In this document: one piece after another, positions 46,330-59,371 of the stretch | Numbering within the stretch: position 1 is the stretch's first letter | How the letters are laid out: the number at the start of each line of letters is the position of its first letter | Assembly: GCF_014851395.1 (NCBI RefSeq) | Contig: NW_024041373.1 | Coordinates: forward strand, 24,468,693-24,532,692 | Direction of reading: 5' to 3' | Origin: Micropterus salmoides | Taxonomy: Eukaryota; Chordata; Actinopteri; Centrarchiformes; Centrarchidae | Length of the DNA: 64,000 nucleotides | Made by a program: the position numbers and the translations under genes | Notes under the pieces: generated by a model | Seen by the model: only the letters and a program-made list of their open reading frames with translations | Database searches by the model: none | Told to the model about the DNA's origin: nothing

Positions 46330-46490
46330 CTTGCAGGTATGGCTGGGCGATATGGCCTAAAATGTTATCATAATAAAAAAAATCATAGAATTTGATACCC
46401 ATAATTATCATGGTCAATGTCAAATCATTATTTCTTTCAAGTTTAAAGGCTGGTTTTTGCTCCTGAGTAAAAGTTGAAGAAACCAGAGGG
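46330..46490. mobile_element. 5' end of another hAT-like MITE
   Basis: GTATGGCTGGGCGATATGGC matches the start of a common fish element. No matching right end was found, so it is probably truncated. Confidence 0.4.
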
Positions 46491-48416
46491 TTAATTGTGT
46501 TTTTAAACTTTTTTTTAAGATGAGAACACTTGATGCCAAACAGTGGATCACTTAACAATCTGAGGGAGAACATTCAAAAACAATCATGATAAAATATTTC
46601 TTCAACTCATACACATGAATAAAATAAAAAAAACATTTTCAGTCCCTTTTCCTCAACAAAATATCTTAAAGAAAAATATGCGCTGATTTGTTCATGATTC
46701 AAATGAATTTAATCAAATATTTATTTAACTATAATTATAACATATACAATTATAATAACATTTGTTATATTTTTATTGAGGAAAAACTCCAGATGAACGA
46801 TAATGTTGCTCCATGTCTGCTTGATGCGTAAATAACTTTGCTAACAGTTTGCCATGACAACTTCTTGTGTAGATTAAAAAAATAAAAAAAAATGCTGCTT
46901 CAGATTTTTATAAACGAGGATCCATAACATGATAACGACTAAGATAATCTGCTGGAAAAGTTTGGACAAAACAAAGAATGCAATTGTAAGACTCAACCAA
47001 AACAAAATTTTCAGCCCATGTATGATTGCTTTATGAATTTAACTGTCATTGGGCCATTTTAATCTCAAGTTTAAGGTTATGAAAAGTTTTAGGTTTAAAT
47101 ACTGTAATTTAAATTGGAAATGACATGTGTGAACAGCTCAAAAGGTTGGTCCAGAGGATCAAAAGTTTTCTGGCACAAAATGACGGAAAACGATGCCACC
47201 TGTCAGAAGTGAGATATCAGGAATAGAAACATCTACGAGTTAGGTAAGATTAAAAGAACACTGTGACTTTGAGGTTAATCTTTTGTTAAAGCCATTTGAT
47301 TGCATCACATTTTATCTTGTTTTAATTTCTTATGTATGTGGGACCAGTTAAGTATTGATCACTCTCTTTTTTTTTTTCTGCCATGGCATTAATTATTTTT
47401 TTTATTTATTTATATATATACATATAATTTTTTTTGTTTTTGTTTACATCACTTAAAAAGCAGAGATCCACTATGAACAGAACACAAAGACTCCTGCTGT
47501 TCATTTTAGATTTATAGAAATGAAAGCACTGCTAAAGCCGTACCTAGTTATGGTGCATGGTAAATTGCCGTCTTTAGTTTTCTTCATCTCTGTGTTGATT
47601 GAGTCACCTATTGCTGCCTGGCTATGTATTAATATTGTACTCATACCATGAAATTTAACAAGGTTGTTAAATAGTAATATTTGGTTAGTTAGTATGCTGT
47701 GGTAAGACATACATTTGTGTTTACCTGGCCTGCATTTCACCTCTTACACAAATATCTAAACTTATTCAAATGTTCTAGCTCAAATGGATTCTCTTTCCAA
47801 AACTCTTGTCAAGCAGTTCTTATGAAAGCACCAATAGTCATCCCCTAAATGCTGTCTTATTGTATCAACAGGTAGCTGTATTGATGTGGTTCCAGCTGCA
47901 TTAATTGAACGCCATTTGATATTTTTAAGAGCCCAAACTGAGCTTCATATGTGGGATAGGATCTGCTGATCTTGGGCTTGCTCTGTCAGAATATTGTTTG
48001 TCTTTGAAATATTCATTAGCTTTTCAGTGTGCTCTGCATCATGTGCAGCATATCCATTAAACCCACCTAAACTGCTCATTGAAAATGACTTGTGACAGTT
48101 ATGACTTGACATAAGCTCACATTAGAAAGAGTCTTTTGTTGCTGTAACTGTTACTTGACAAGTTAGACTATGTTTATTTTCTTCTCTGGCAGTCTCCACA
48201 GACAGGTTGACATGAGGGGATTATGCATACTTTGTCTTTGTAAAAAGGAAATCAGAATGAAACCAAAAACAGCAGCGGGCTGCACACATGATAATATCTG
48301 GTGCCAGTTTGCCTTGCTGGCCTGATCCTCTGTGTGGGTGCTGTGAAAACAATCGGCATTGTGGGTGTTTTGTCCCTTCCCACAGAAGCGAGGGGAGAGG
48401 GCAAAGTTCACACGTG

Positions 48417-48460
48417 CACAAATCCTAGGATACACGTACACAAATCCTAGGATACACGTA
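48417..48460. repeat. tandem duplication of a 22-nt unit
   Basis: Two exact copies (48417-48438, 48439-48460), each with the palindrome TCCTAGGA and a TACACGTA core. Confidence 0.9.
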
Positions 48461-50400
48461 CACATGCATACACCTATAGAGATGGAGGGTGAACATGCTC
48501 GTAGCTCAGCCATATGCATACACGTGCACGAGTACACAGTCATGCTCTGAGCTGTAAAAATCTTGATAAGTGCCTGACATCATGAACGGCAGCACGTCTC
48601 TCTCCGTCCCCTCTGCTGACCCCTCACTCTGTCCACTCCACCTCCTCCTTTTGTTCCCTTCTCATTTCACCTCCCTCAACTCCACCCTTTCTTCCCTTGT
48701 CAACTTTATCTCCTCCTGTTCTGCTCCTCCACTTGTCCCTGCAGAGTGCACCTGAGTGACCCCGTCACATTGGCAGCTGGGAGGCAGATAGCCAGCACAC
48801 CCACCGGCCCCAATATCGCCTTCTTATCAGCCCTGCTAGACCAAATAGCCCTCAGTGTACCAGCAGACACTGTGAGATAGCAGGTTGCATTCACACGAGC
48901 GCACTCACATAAATACATAAACAACACACAAACGATTACATCATCGTCACTGCTATCTCGCATCACATCCAGGGTCTGTGCCATCACCCTGTTTGCTTTA
49001 TTTCTTAGCAGTGTCATGTTCTTGTCTTAGATTAGTTGATGAAGCTTTAGATCAGATGGAGCAGATGCTTTTTGTTCCCCCTTATTATTTTTTTTTATCT
49101 ACACTGTAATGCAGAAAGTAGCTGTGTTTTAAAATGAACCTATGTGGCCCTGTCCTGTCATTTTCAGTTATTTGCAGTAACCGTAATAATACACTAGGTG
49201 TCAGTGTATGGCCATGTGTTATGTAACCAAAGTCTGTCTTGGATGTCACTTGACATAGCACTTGGAAAGTTGTGTTGATGGATTTGTAGTGGCGACTCTC
49301 CAAAAACACTTGTTGCGGCAGCAGTAGTTTTGCAACAACAACCGGCCTTATGGGTTGTCAGTTTAAATTCCCAGACTGAAATTTATGTGAAAGAGAGTGG
49401 TTTTTACACCCTTTTGCTTTGTTTAACAAAATTCTTAATGGTATAGCACAAAATGTCTTTTTGAAGGGATAAAGTCACTACTTTACTGTCAGATTTCTAT
49501 TTAAACCTGAAGCACCTTTTCCTCGGACATGGGAAGAGTTTAAATAGCTGTAAATTTGCATCATAAAAAATATTTGTAGAAATCTCATCCAGGGCTCCAT
49601 AAGAAGCAGCGATCTCAATCTATCATGATTTCACGTAGCCACTAAAGTGAACTTGTGTGTGTGGTGTAACCAAACAAGCGACGTATGTTTATTTCTTATA
49701 TACAGTCTGTGGTTTATACATCAAGCTTGTGCTGTTGAAAATGATGTTGAAAAGAAATCATCTGGCACTTGTAAACCTTTTGTGATGAGATAGGGAAATG
49801 GTTAACCACAAAAACAATGTTTTTCTTGCTTTGAAGAAGTTGATCAGTCTTTGAGGCCAATTATTAATGCAGCTTTTGTGAGAATTTGCGTGCTATCGCT
49901 CATTGAAAGCCAAATCTATCTGCAACCGCCATGTCATGTGGAAACAGACTTGTGTATCCCTGGCAGACCTACTGTATGTGTAAATCAAATTCTTACCCAG
50001 ATAGCTGGATGAGGGCTAGGTCTTTATTCAATGCTATTTTATTCCTGTATGAGCAAAACTGCATCTAATCACTCAGCATACTGTATGTGTTACTTTTTTA
50101 ATGATTCTCATTGTCTACTGAAAGATATGTTTCTAAACCCTGTTTTTGTTTTACACTTAAGCAGAGCACATTTTCCAAATAACTGAGCTGAGATATCATG
50201 AATTGGTTGCTTCCAGAAATAGCGTGCAGATCCATTTGAGCTGTTGTTATTTTGTGGCTTTGGCACTTTTTGGATGCCTGGAGGCGTACGGACGTTTCCA
50301 ATCTGTCTTGATGTACCTACTACCTCTCTGAGTTTCTCTCTCACTGTCTGTGATTGAAGGTGGAGAAGGACTTTGTTTCCAGCCAAGTATTGGCTTGCTA

Positions 50401-50401
50401 T

Positions 50402-50425
<24 letters not shown>
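50401..50425. repeat. (GA)n microsatellite
   Basis: Perfect GA run. Confidence 0.9.
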
Positions 50426-50432
<7 letters not shown>

Positions 50433-52833
50433 AGACAACCAAGCCCTTAATCAGAAAGAACACAGACCTCTGCAAACACACTAACTAACTTCTTGGCACT
50501 GATGCAGAACTATTCAATTAAATCTCATAATATACACACACCTTGCACACTCTGCTGTATGTTTCCACCTCTGAGCGAGCCTGAACCACGCTCTGCCACT
50601 CTCTCTCTTCCTCTTTCTCCCTGAGGTGTTTGCATAGGGAAATGGTCCGTGAAATAGGTTTGATAGAATCAAACTCCATATTAAGACAAATACATATTTC
50701 ATAGCAGTTGATGCACTGATTGATGGGGCTGTGTCTTCATTTCCTCTGTGCGTCATCACCGCCAAAGAAGATATTTATCAGAAACAGCAATATGAAGGAT
50801 CATAGCTCGGCTTGTTTCAGAGAGGAGAGAGGAGTTGTTCACTTGTCGTGTTGTGACTTTGAATGATTCCTGGTGTGAGTGTCTGAGTGAATACGTGTAA
50901 ATAAGAGTGTGTGAGAACAGCGGCCGGGTCACTCAATAGTGGCCACAAGGGGTCACCAAACCGCCACATGTTGGTGATCTGCCTCTGTCCTAACTGAAAG
51001 CTCACTCTCTGTTCCCTCTGCTGTTGACGGCAACAAACACACTTTTTAAAAAACTCACTGAAGGATGACCAAAAATGCGGCAGCAACAGTATGCTGGATC
51101 CGCAGCCAGTTGATGTGGCAGCAAACTCGCATTGGAGAGGGTGGAAGGTGGTTCACAACTGTTGTTTTAGCATAACAAGCCTGGCTGACAAACCCTCCCT
51201 GACCAACCCCACCTAGCCCACTCGTACCACCTTTCATTAACCTCAAAACTCAAATCCATCCAACTGGACTGGTGACGGCAATTCGCTGCCGATGCTGGCG
51301 GTCACACCCCTCTGCACAGCCATAATGGGCCGTGGCACAATTGGGGACTACGTAACCGACAACATTCCCGGGTCCTTCCAAGAGGCCCGTTGCCTGCAGG
51401 TCACCAGCAACACCACATGTCCCTGTTTGTCTGCACTGACTAAAAGGAGAGAATGTTTTCCCCCACAACATTGCTGTGTGGGGATTAAGGCCCATTCTGA
51501 GTGGCCCCGGGTTGTGCAGCAGATGTTAGCCAGGATAGTACTCGTTGCTGTGCCGACAGTGAGCCGGCGGGATCGTCCCGCCCCGACGACGTTAAGCCTA
51601 TGAACATGTATGGGAGAGAAGCGAGGGGTGGGGGGCAGTGAAGGGCCTGTCGCACATTAAAAAGAATGGCGGTGGGAAATTTGTCACAGTGGTTACACAC
51701 TAACACACCGACACTGTCTCTGATCGTCTTCACGCACATCAACTTATACGTAGAAAGCTGAAGAGCCTCACAGATGCTGGTTATGAGTTTTTCTGATGCG
51801 TTTGGGTCAGACTGACATCCTGGGACATCAGGACACAGCCTATGTAAGAGTTGTTAAGGCCAAAACCCCTCAGTATCTGCGTGGTGGGTGACCAATTTTA
51901 CCAAAATATGTTTATTAATTTCTGGTTCAGACAAAATTAAGGTTCAAACGCACGATAAAGACATATGCTTGTGTGGTGGGACAGGCTTCAGTGCAGTCTG
52001 TAATGTGTGAGTTTAGCAATAGCAACAAATGTAGGCTTTTAAATCAACAGTTACACATCATCTGTCAAAATCGCTTCCCCTGTGTGAGCAATGAGTTTTA
52101 CCCCTCCCAGATGATGTTTTAATGTGATGTGCTGTTTCATCCGCTAAGCTCTCAAGTGCTTGTCACACAGAGCCTCTAATGAAGATGACCAAATGTACAG
52201 ATGACATTATGGGCGAAAGGAAAAAAAATCATGGGGCATTGTCAATATGGCACAACCCTTCGGGGATGATTCTGTTGTATTTAAAGTATTTATTTCACTT
52301 TTATATTTGTATACAAAGTGAAATGGGTGAGCATTACAAGAAACAATTGCAAGAAATCTGATTGTCAGAATCACAGCAGCTGGACAGTAGATGTAACAAA
52401 ATATTCTTTCCAGCCCGGAGGCTGAGGCTCATTATCAATGATTGATATTTTCTTAATACAGATGTACAATGATGGGTGAGAACGTCTAAATACAAGAAAG
52501 GAGGAGAAATGTGCTGGATTATACTAATAAATCTTGAATAGGCACGTTTTGAAAAGTAAATTATAGCCCCTGTTTTGTATTTCCCACAGTCAACTGTAAC
52601 CGTTTACCTAAATGCAGAGTTTGAATTGTAGGCGTGCAGTTCGGTTGTATGGCAGTTTGATGTGCTTTACGTCAAACAGGTCTAACCGTAGGGTGAATGT
52701 GTTTAACATGGGGCCCAGTGCAGGTCCCTGTGGTACTCGTAACCATCAGGCTCAATGGAAAGAGGATACAGAGTCTGACAAGACATGACTTGACCCAGCA
52801 GTAGAGGCAGAGCCCTGCTATTGTCCTGAATAA

Positions 52834-52835
<2 letters not shown>

Positions 52836-52879
<44 letters not shown>
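52836..52879. repeat. (TG)22 microsatellite
   Basis: Uninterrupted GT/TG run. Confidence 0.95.
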
Positions 52880-52880
<1 letters not shown>

Positions 52881-54145
52881 AGAGAGAGACTCAGTATGTG
52901 TGTATGACAAAGTGAAGGGAACAAGAAACTTCTTCGGGGCAAACACAGCACAACACTGACAGAAGCAGTGTGTCAGTGTAAGTATGTGATTGTGTCATGG
53001 GGAGCAGGCCATGTCATTCGACTTCAGACTGTACCCTTTAAGCAAGAGTATTGTGTGAGGATTGGGCGTTTTTACTCACAGCTGGTTGTTTGGGCTTTCT
53101 GACAGACGGAAAACAGCCAGATCTGTGTGTACATGCATGTGCGTGTGCACTGTTGTCTTATTTTGTGCTTCCATTCTGATTTCAAACCTCAGTAGCAGCT
53201 TGACTGACCCTTTACTGCAGCCAACAAAAAACAAGACTCTACCGTGATAGTAAGAACTTTTCACTAATGTGTCTCGTGACATTGTACAGGGACAAAGGCA
53301 AAACTCTATTATGCCAACTCTCTAAAACCAATAACTTGGCGACCATCCTTGTTTTTTTTTGTTTGTGGCGCTTCAACAGAAACATGTCTTTCCAGAAACA
53401 ATGTACCAGTTATTCTGGATAATTGAAGTTGATGCAAAGGAAAATAAAGTAAAATACTACTGCTTGCTTTTCTTCATTTAACACTATTTTCAACCAAATA
53501 TCTTTTAATATTTTACACTGTTACTCAAACAAAGACATTTGAAGATTTTTTTTTTTTAATGGTAATTTTAGATGAGGATTGGATTATAGTAATCGATAAT
53601 GACATTGATTGTAACCTGCTGTTGTAGAATTTGTTTATATTTAGATTAAGGTCACTGCAGTTTCCATATAGAAAACCGTGTAAGTTGGAAAACCCTGCAG
53701 TCCAGACTAAAGATCATACTACAGTAATGAAGTGTGATAGACAACTGCCAGGTAAAGGAAAGACTAGCAGAGAGTATATTCCAACTAGACAGAACCATAC
53801 GACAGCAGGGGGAGAAGATATATATGACACGAGCAATCATCTCTGAGGTCACAGCAAAGAGAATAAACTTCTTGGTCCGAGTGCTGTCGATGTCTGACCA
53901 CTCTGTGCCATGTCAACCTGTCAGAGAGAGAGGCAGAGGGAGGCACTGCTTGCTGAGAGGTGTCCAAGGTGTCATGGCCTCATCTGGGAGGTGACAGACA
54001 GCGTGAGTGTTAGTGTGTGACGGGGAAATAAGACCGCTGAGAAGTCTAGGGGACGTTTATCGTGACCTTTCGTTTTGCCAGGGTCCATCTCGCTCTGTGC
54101 ATCTGACAACAACTTTAAAGGGCCTCGTTTGCCTGAGCCCTTGAC

Positions 54146-54148
<3 letters not shown>

Positions 54149-54185
<37 letters not shown>
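54149..54185. repeat. (TG)18 microsatellite
   Basis: Uninterrupted TG run. Confidence 0.95.
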
Positions 54186-54188
<3 letters not shown>

Positions 54189-56105
54189 GTTTCTGTGTGG
54201 TACACACTTGGTCCTAAAATAAACACTTAATGTGCCCCAGCTGCATTTCTATTCATCTGCTATAAAGGTAAAAAACTTTTGGATAAGCTAATTTGTACCA
54301 ACTTATCCTTAACTAATGGTACAGCTATTAAGATAACGCACTAACTGAGGAACCCGGTTGCTACTATTGCGAAGACGTAGGTTCAGTGTCCAGTTATAGA
54401 GCTTCTAGATGAGCTGGTGTTTCACTGTACACCATTGTGTTGAAAAATGCATAATGTGTAGACCATATTTATGAATAAAGCTGCCAATAATCTATATTTT
54501 TCGCGTTTTTAATAAATCACATCAATCCCCATCCCAACAAACGACCAACCAAACCTTGATATTTCTGTTTGTTGTTGCACACATCAGCACTGTACTAGGT
54601 GACACTTTACTTCATTAATGGAATAGCAGAACATAGATTGGTGGCTTTAAAAAAAATAAAAATAAGTTTTTATTTCAGTATAGGAACAAATGGGCTTGTC
54701 CATATGATTTGTTGACAACATTGTTTTGGCCACTGAAGTGGTAGTTTTGAACGTACAAATATTTGGGCTATAGAATTTGTCTTGTGGGAAATGGTACTGT
54801 AGTGTACCTTTTTATAAGGTACTTCTAAAGATTTTGTCCTCTAAGAGGTACATCTTGGCTCAACCATTTTTCTCAAAATCTGTGTTTTTCATTTCAGACT
54901 TTATGTCTTCATCCCTAGAGAAAAAAATTACAATTCAAAGATATGAAGAAAAACACAAAACGTCAGATAAATAAATACCTTTAGAATTTAAATGTGTTGT
55001 GTATCGTGTGTTTGTATATAATGTATGAATGTACTGTAGTGTGTATATATGCACTGAGTAAGCATTTGTATATATGGACTTTTGTTTTTTATGTTTTTTT
55101 TATGCATGTGTCTGCACGCAAATATTTCAACATTTGTTTGTGAGTCCATGTGTGTTTACCGTTTATACGTGTGTTTGCGGTCAGGAGGTGAGGGGCGAAC
55201 AACAGGGCACCAAACCGCTTTAAAAGAAGAAAATACAACAATATAAACAAAACCACAGTCAGTGTGACACGCGTCACCTTCGCTGTGACAGGGGACAGAC
55301 ACCGGAGAGACACATAGTTCCCGAGAATCTCTTTGAAGTCGGCCAGCAATTGTGCCGCTGGTTTGGAAGTATTGTCTTTCCTGCCCTTGGGCGTTGCTGT
55401 AGGGCTGATGCACTCGGCTTTTAGTGAAACACTTGCCAGGATTAGGCCTATTAGCTGAACAGGAGTGAAAGAAAACCATCACTGCTTGAGTGGAATGAAT
55501 GTGGACATTTTGGATTGTTAAAACATTTAGTAGTCACGATTAAGCCAGAGGACTGATTAGGCAGAAAATGTGATGAACATTCTCCATCAGACATCTCTTT
55601 TCCTTCGTCTTTCTCTGCCCCTCTCTCTGTCATTACTGCTGCTGTGTTTGTGTTTCTGCTCCAGGCGTTGGGTAAATACCTCTGCTGGAGCAGTTTTGTT
55701 CCCCCACTTCCCACCTTCCTCCCTCCATTACCTCCTCTAATGACGTTTACACATCTGCTTAGAAGAGCCTCCACTCATCTCTCTGTCACCCTGTGTCCGT
55801 CTTTCTCTCCCTCCCTTTTGTTGCATGTGCACACACAAGCACACAGACACACTGAAGCTGCAAGATTATGCTTAAGAATTGCATTCTCGATTATTTGGCT
55901 ACTGAATTGATATCCTTTTTTCAATAAAGTAGCCCAGTTCAGGAGCAAATAATGTTCACACTCCTTCCCCAACAGACCAACCAAAAAATTCAGGGGGGGA
56001 CCAAACGAAAATATTCACACCTGTAAAAAGGAAACAGATGTGTATGAGAGGGCTGTTGTGCTCAGTATCGCATACTAACATACTGCCTACTATATACTCA
56101 ATCAG

Positions 56106-56240
56106 CAGTGGTGGAAGAAGTAATCAGATCCTTTTTATTTAAGTAAAAGTACCAATACAACATGTAAAAATACTCAATTTCAAATAAAAGTCCTTAATTC
56201 AAAATAAGTGTGTAATATTCTGTCTGTCTGGAAATGCAAT
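56106..56240. mobile_element. fragment of a non-autonomous DNA element
   Basis: CAGTGGTGGAAGAAGTAATC, TAAGTAAAAGTACCAATACA and TAAAAATACTCAATTTCAAA match a very common teleost repeat start. The remainder is lost. Confidence 0.6.
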
Positions 56241-56593
56241 ATAAGATCCATTACTATGTTTTCAGTGGTGTCTAAACACCTTACATAATAAACTGTTATG
56301 TTTTTTTCTATCTTCATAACCGTGGGTCCCCCTTACATGGACGTTGCCACATTGTGCTCTACAGAGCGTGTTTCGTCACTACGTTGTTTCATGTTGTTGT
56401 TCTTGTAGAATTCTGCCAGTGTAGACATTCATCACTACATTAAATACAGACGTACGTTAGAAGAAGAAGTAATAATATACAGCAGGGGTTGGCAAATAAG
56501 TTTTGCATCGGAACATTTTTTTAAAAATTCATTAGATGGTGGGTGAAAATATAAGATAAGATAATATTTAAACTGCATGTTACAGTGTTTGGT

Positions 56594-56668
56594 TGGTGTT
56601 TGGCTCAGTCGGTAAAGCACAAGACTCTTGCCTAGAAGGTTGCGTGTTTGATTCTACATTGGGAGAAT
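56594..56668 (+). pseudogene. tRNA-Lys-like sequence (pseudogene or SINE head)
   Basis: TGGCTCAGTCGGTAAAGCAC (A box) and GGTTGCGTGTTTGATTCTAC (B box) surround an anticodon-loop-like GACTCTTGCC. The acceptor-stem ends (GTTTGGT and ATTGGGAG) do not pair well, so it is unlikely to be a working tRNA gene. Confidence 0.6.
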
Positions 56669-57109
56669 GTTTTTTTCCTCTTCAAAAAATTTATTTTGAA
56701 TTGGCTGTTTCACATGCTCACAATAAAGTATATGCTGCAATGTGTGTGTTTGGTGTTTGATACGCATCCATTAGCCTACAGACACTTTTCATTTCCCCAG
56801 TATCTTCAGGCAGTGAACTTTTAGGGGAATCACATTTTCTGATGGTGTGTCAAGCAGGCTATAGACTCTTTTCAATGTAGTTCAGAATTTTTCAAAGTAA
56901 AAGCTCTCAGTTTAACTCGAAATAAAGCATTGCTGCAAAAAAAGGTCTTGCGCTTTCATTTTGGCAAAACCACCCAAAGAGGAAGTGATTATGTAGGTAA
57001 CTGTTGCCGTCATGACATCTGCATCGCAGTCCGCAATTGGACAGTCTGATGAGATGAAATGTATTTTGTAATTTTCAAGAGAGAGAATAGCGCCTTTCCA
57101 TTGCAAACT

Positions 57110-57440
57110 GAATTGCAGAGTTGAATGATGATTAGTTGATGAATTGTTTTGTCAATTGACAGAAAATGATTCTGCAGATATTTTGCTAACTGATTCACTG
57201 TCATTTTTTATTAGCAAAAATGCCAAATATTGTCTATTTCAGCCTTTAAAATGAGGCATGGCTGCTTTTCTTTGTCATAAATGAGAGTAAACTGAATATC
57301 TTTGAGCTGTGGACTGGTGATCGGATAAAGAACTATGACACCACCTTGGGCACTTGGAAGTTATAATATCTTTCTTTTCTTACATTTTATAAACAAAACA
57401 AATAATCAGCAAATTGTAGATTAATCGTTGTATTAGATAT
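57110..57440. mobile_element. decayed hAT-like MITE, same family as 29340-29640
   Basis: GATTAGTTGATGAATTGTTT at one end, TTAGCAAAAATGCCAAATAT and GAGAGTAAACTGAATATCTT in the middle, TAGATTAATCG at the other end. Pattern recognised as a widespread fish family. Confidence 0.6.
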
Positions 57441-57927
57441 GGACTTGCAAGTATATAGCAGTAGTTATCCCCACTCCCAGTATTTCCTTATCTGACCACT
57501 TGTATGATAACTGTGGTCAGACTTGTTTTTAGTTTGCGTTTCTTTCTTTTTGTTGTGAGATCTTTCACTATAAGGCAGAAAGCCACCTGAACTCTTCAAC
57601 TCCTCACCTGCACACGCCCTCCAAACCTTCAATGTTATTTTAAGTGATCTACACACATACACATACATATTCTTAAGACACACACATACTCCCATACGTC
57701 ACTCGATAGAGAGACTTGCCCAGCGGTCATGTCACTCCAGCTTCAGTTTCTTGCTGATTGACAGGTCCTGTAAAATGCTGAGACACGCACACACATATGC
57801 ACATGCATACTGAGTGAGTGTACCTGTCATCTCTCTTCAATAGTATTACCTTTACCTCATTTTGTTCTGCCTGTCCATCACCTCTATTCTTCTTCTGCCG
57901 ACAGCTGAATGGGCTCCTGTGGGACTT

Positions 57928-57951
57928 TGTGTGTGTGTGTGTGTGTGTGTA
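57928..57951. repeat. (TG)12 microsatellite
   Basis: Perfect run. Confidence 0.9.
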
Positions 57952-58337
57952 GTTTTTGACCTGCTTCCTGGCGCCACTTTGCCCACCCTCCACCAAACCC
58001 TCTGTCTTGTAACGGGACAATTGGGAAGAAACACTGTACTTGCATATGTGCGTGTGTGTGGTATGCTGCCGCCAGGCCTCACAGCACTTTCACTCTGGAA
58101 AAAAAATTTTTTTAAGTTCTTCCCCTCTTTTTCTCTTCTAAGCAGGTCGAGTTCTGTAACGCCTTAGGTCCTCAACAAAACCAGTGAAGTAGAATGACTG
58201 AGTGACAGACAGTAAGGGACAGAGGATGGAGACGAATAGAGCTGGACTAGAACCCCTCAGCCCCACTAATGACCCCCTAGTTGTGGTTATTACACCCCAC
58301 TGTACACATCCACAAAACAGTGTAGTAGGTCCAGCGT

Positions 58338-59371
58338 TAGGGATGGCACGAGAACCGATTCGTTGATACGAAAATTCACATTAACATGTTAACCCTTTTG
58401 CTAGGTACCGAAGGTATCAGGGGTCCAACATAGGGGTGTGGGGAAAAAATCGATACAGCATAGTATTGCGATATTTTGCAAGGCAATATCGTATCGAAAC
58501 ACAAACGTCAAGTATCGATCTTTTATTATATAAATTGTACATGAGAAGTTTTTTTTTTTTTTTTTTGGCACTAATAAAATTGCTTTTTCAGTCCACTAGA
58601 AAAAGAGTTTTCCTTTGGGGACACAATTTGAAGTTTGGGAAAAAGATAAAATATTGCAATAAATTTCAATATGTTTAAAATCGCAATAATATCGTATCGT
58701 GACATAAGTATTATGATAATATCATATCGTGGGGCCTCTGGTGATTCCCACCCCTAGTCCAACACCTGGAAGATGGCGCAGAGCGAAGTGCAGCTGCAGC
58801 GACGGCTCCGCCTCGACTCTTCGACTAGAATAGAGAATGGAAACCGGGGTGAAGTTAGTTTTGCGGCTGTTCCCGTCAAAAGGTCCACGTCAAAGCCTTG
58901 ATTTATCACATTTAGAGAGCTAATTTATGCAAATATTTCACAGTTTACCTGAAAATCACCAAAGATGATGATGCTGTTTGAAGCGCTAAGAACTAAATGT
59001 GTCCAACGCGCCTCTTGCTGTAGGCGGAGTAAGGGGCTGTCTCAAAAGTGCAATACGATCCATTTCAATCATCAATAACTTTTTGTTTTTCAATATAAAA
59101 ACTGCCAATATAAATAGTGACCATAAACATGACACTCCTGACTGATTGTGTAGAAAAGTTAAGAAAATTAAGTCATTCATTTAATAATTAAATATGCACA
59201 ATGCAAGGTTGTAATTTCAGTCTTGTTCATTTATGAATATATTTACATCAAATCACTGTTCAAATGTTTTTACTGAAAGAGTGTATTGTTTTGTTTTTTT
59301 TACCATTGTGTCAATCGTGGAATTTTACTGGTATCGGTATTGACTACATTTGTTGTATCGTAATATCCCTA
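58338..59371. mobile_element. outer hAT-like element
   Basis: Ends TAGGGATGGCACGAGAACC and (reverse complement) TAGGGATATTACGATACAAC. Flanks TCCAGCGT and TCCATTGT agree at 6 of 8. It contains the younger element at 58431-58756. Confidence 0.6.
58431..58756. mobile_element. hAT-type MITE (326 bp) with exact 8-bp target duplication
   Basis: Ends TAGGGGTGTGGGG and (reverse complement) TAGGGGTGGGAATC. Exactly flanked by GTCCAACA (58423-58430 and 58757-58764). The interior is AT-rich with ATCGTATCG and its complement. Recent-looking insertion. Confidence 0.9.

Noticed and set aside
48163..48543. 126-codon minus-strand frame
   Set aside because: Includes the tandem 22-mer repeat and CA-rich DNA; no homologous motif recognised.
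53734..53994. 86-codon plus-strand frame
   Set aside because: Contains purine-rich repeats and lacks convincing splice sites. The peptide resembles no known family.
55644..55910. Proline-rich plus-strand frame
   Set aside because: Low-complexity CT-rich DNA; no splice or motif support.
56594..56668. Functional tRNA-Lys gene
   Set aside because: A and B boxes are present, but the acceptor stem does not pair and bases in the stems are mismatched. Better read as a SINE head or pseudogene.
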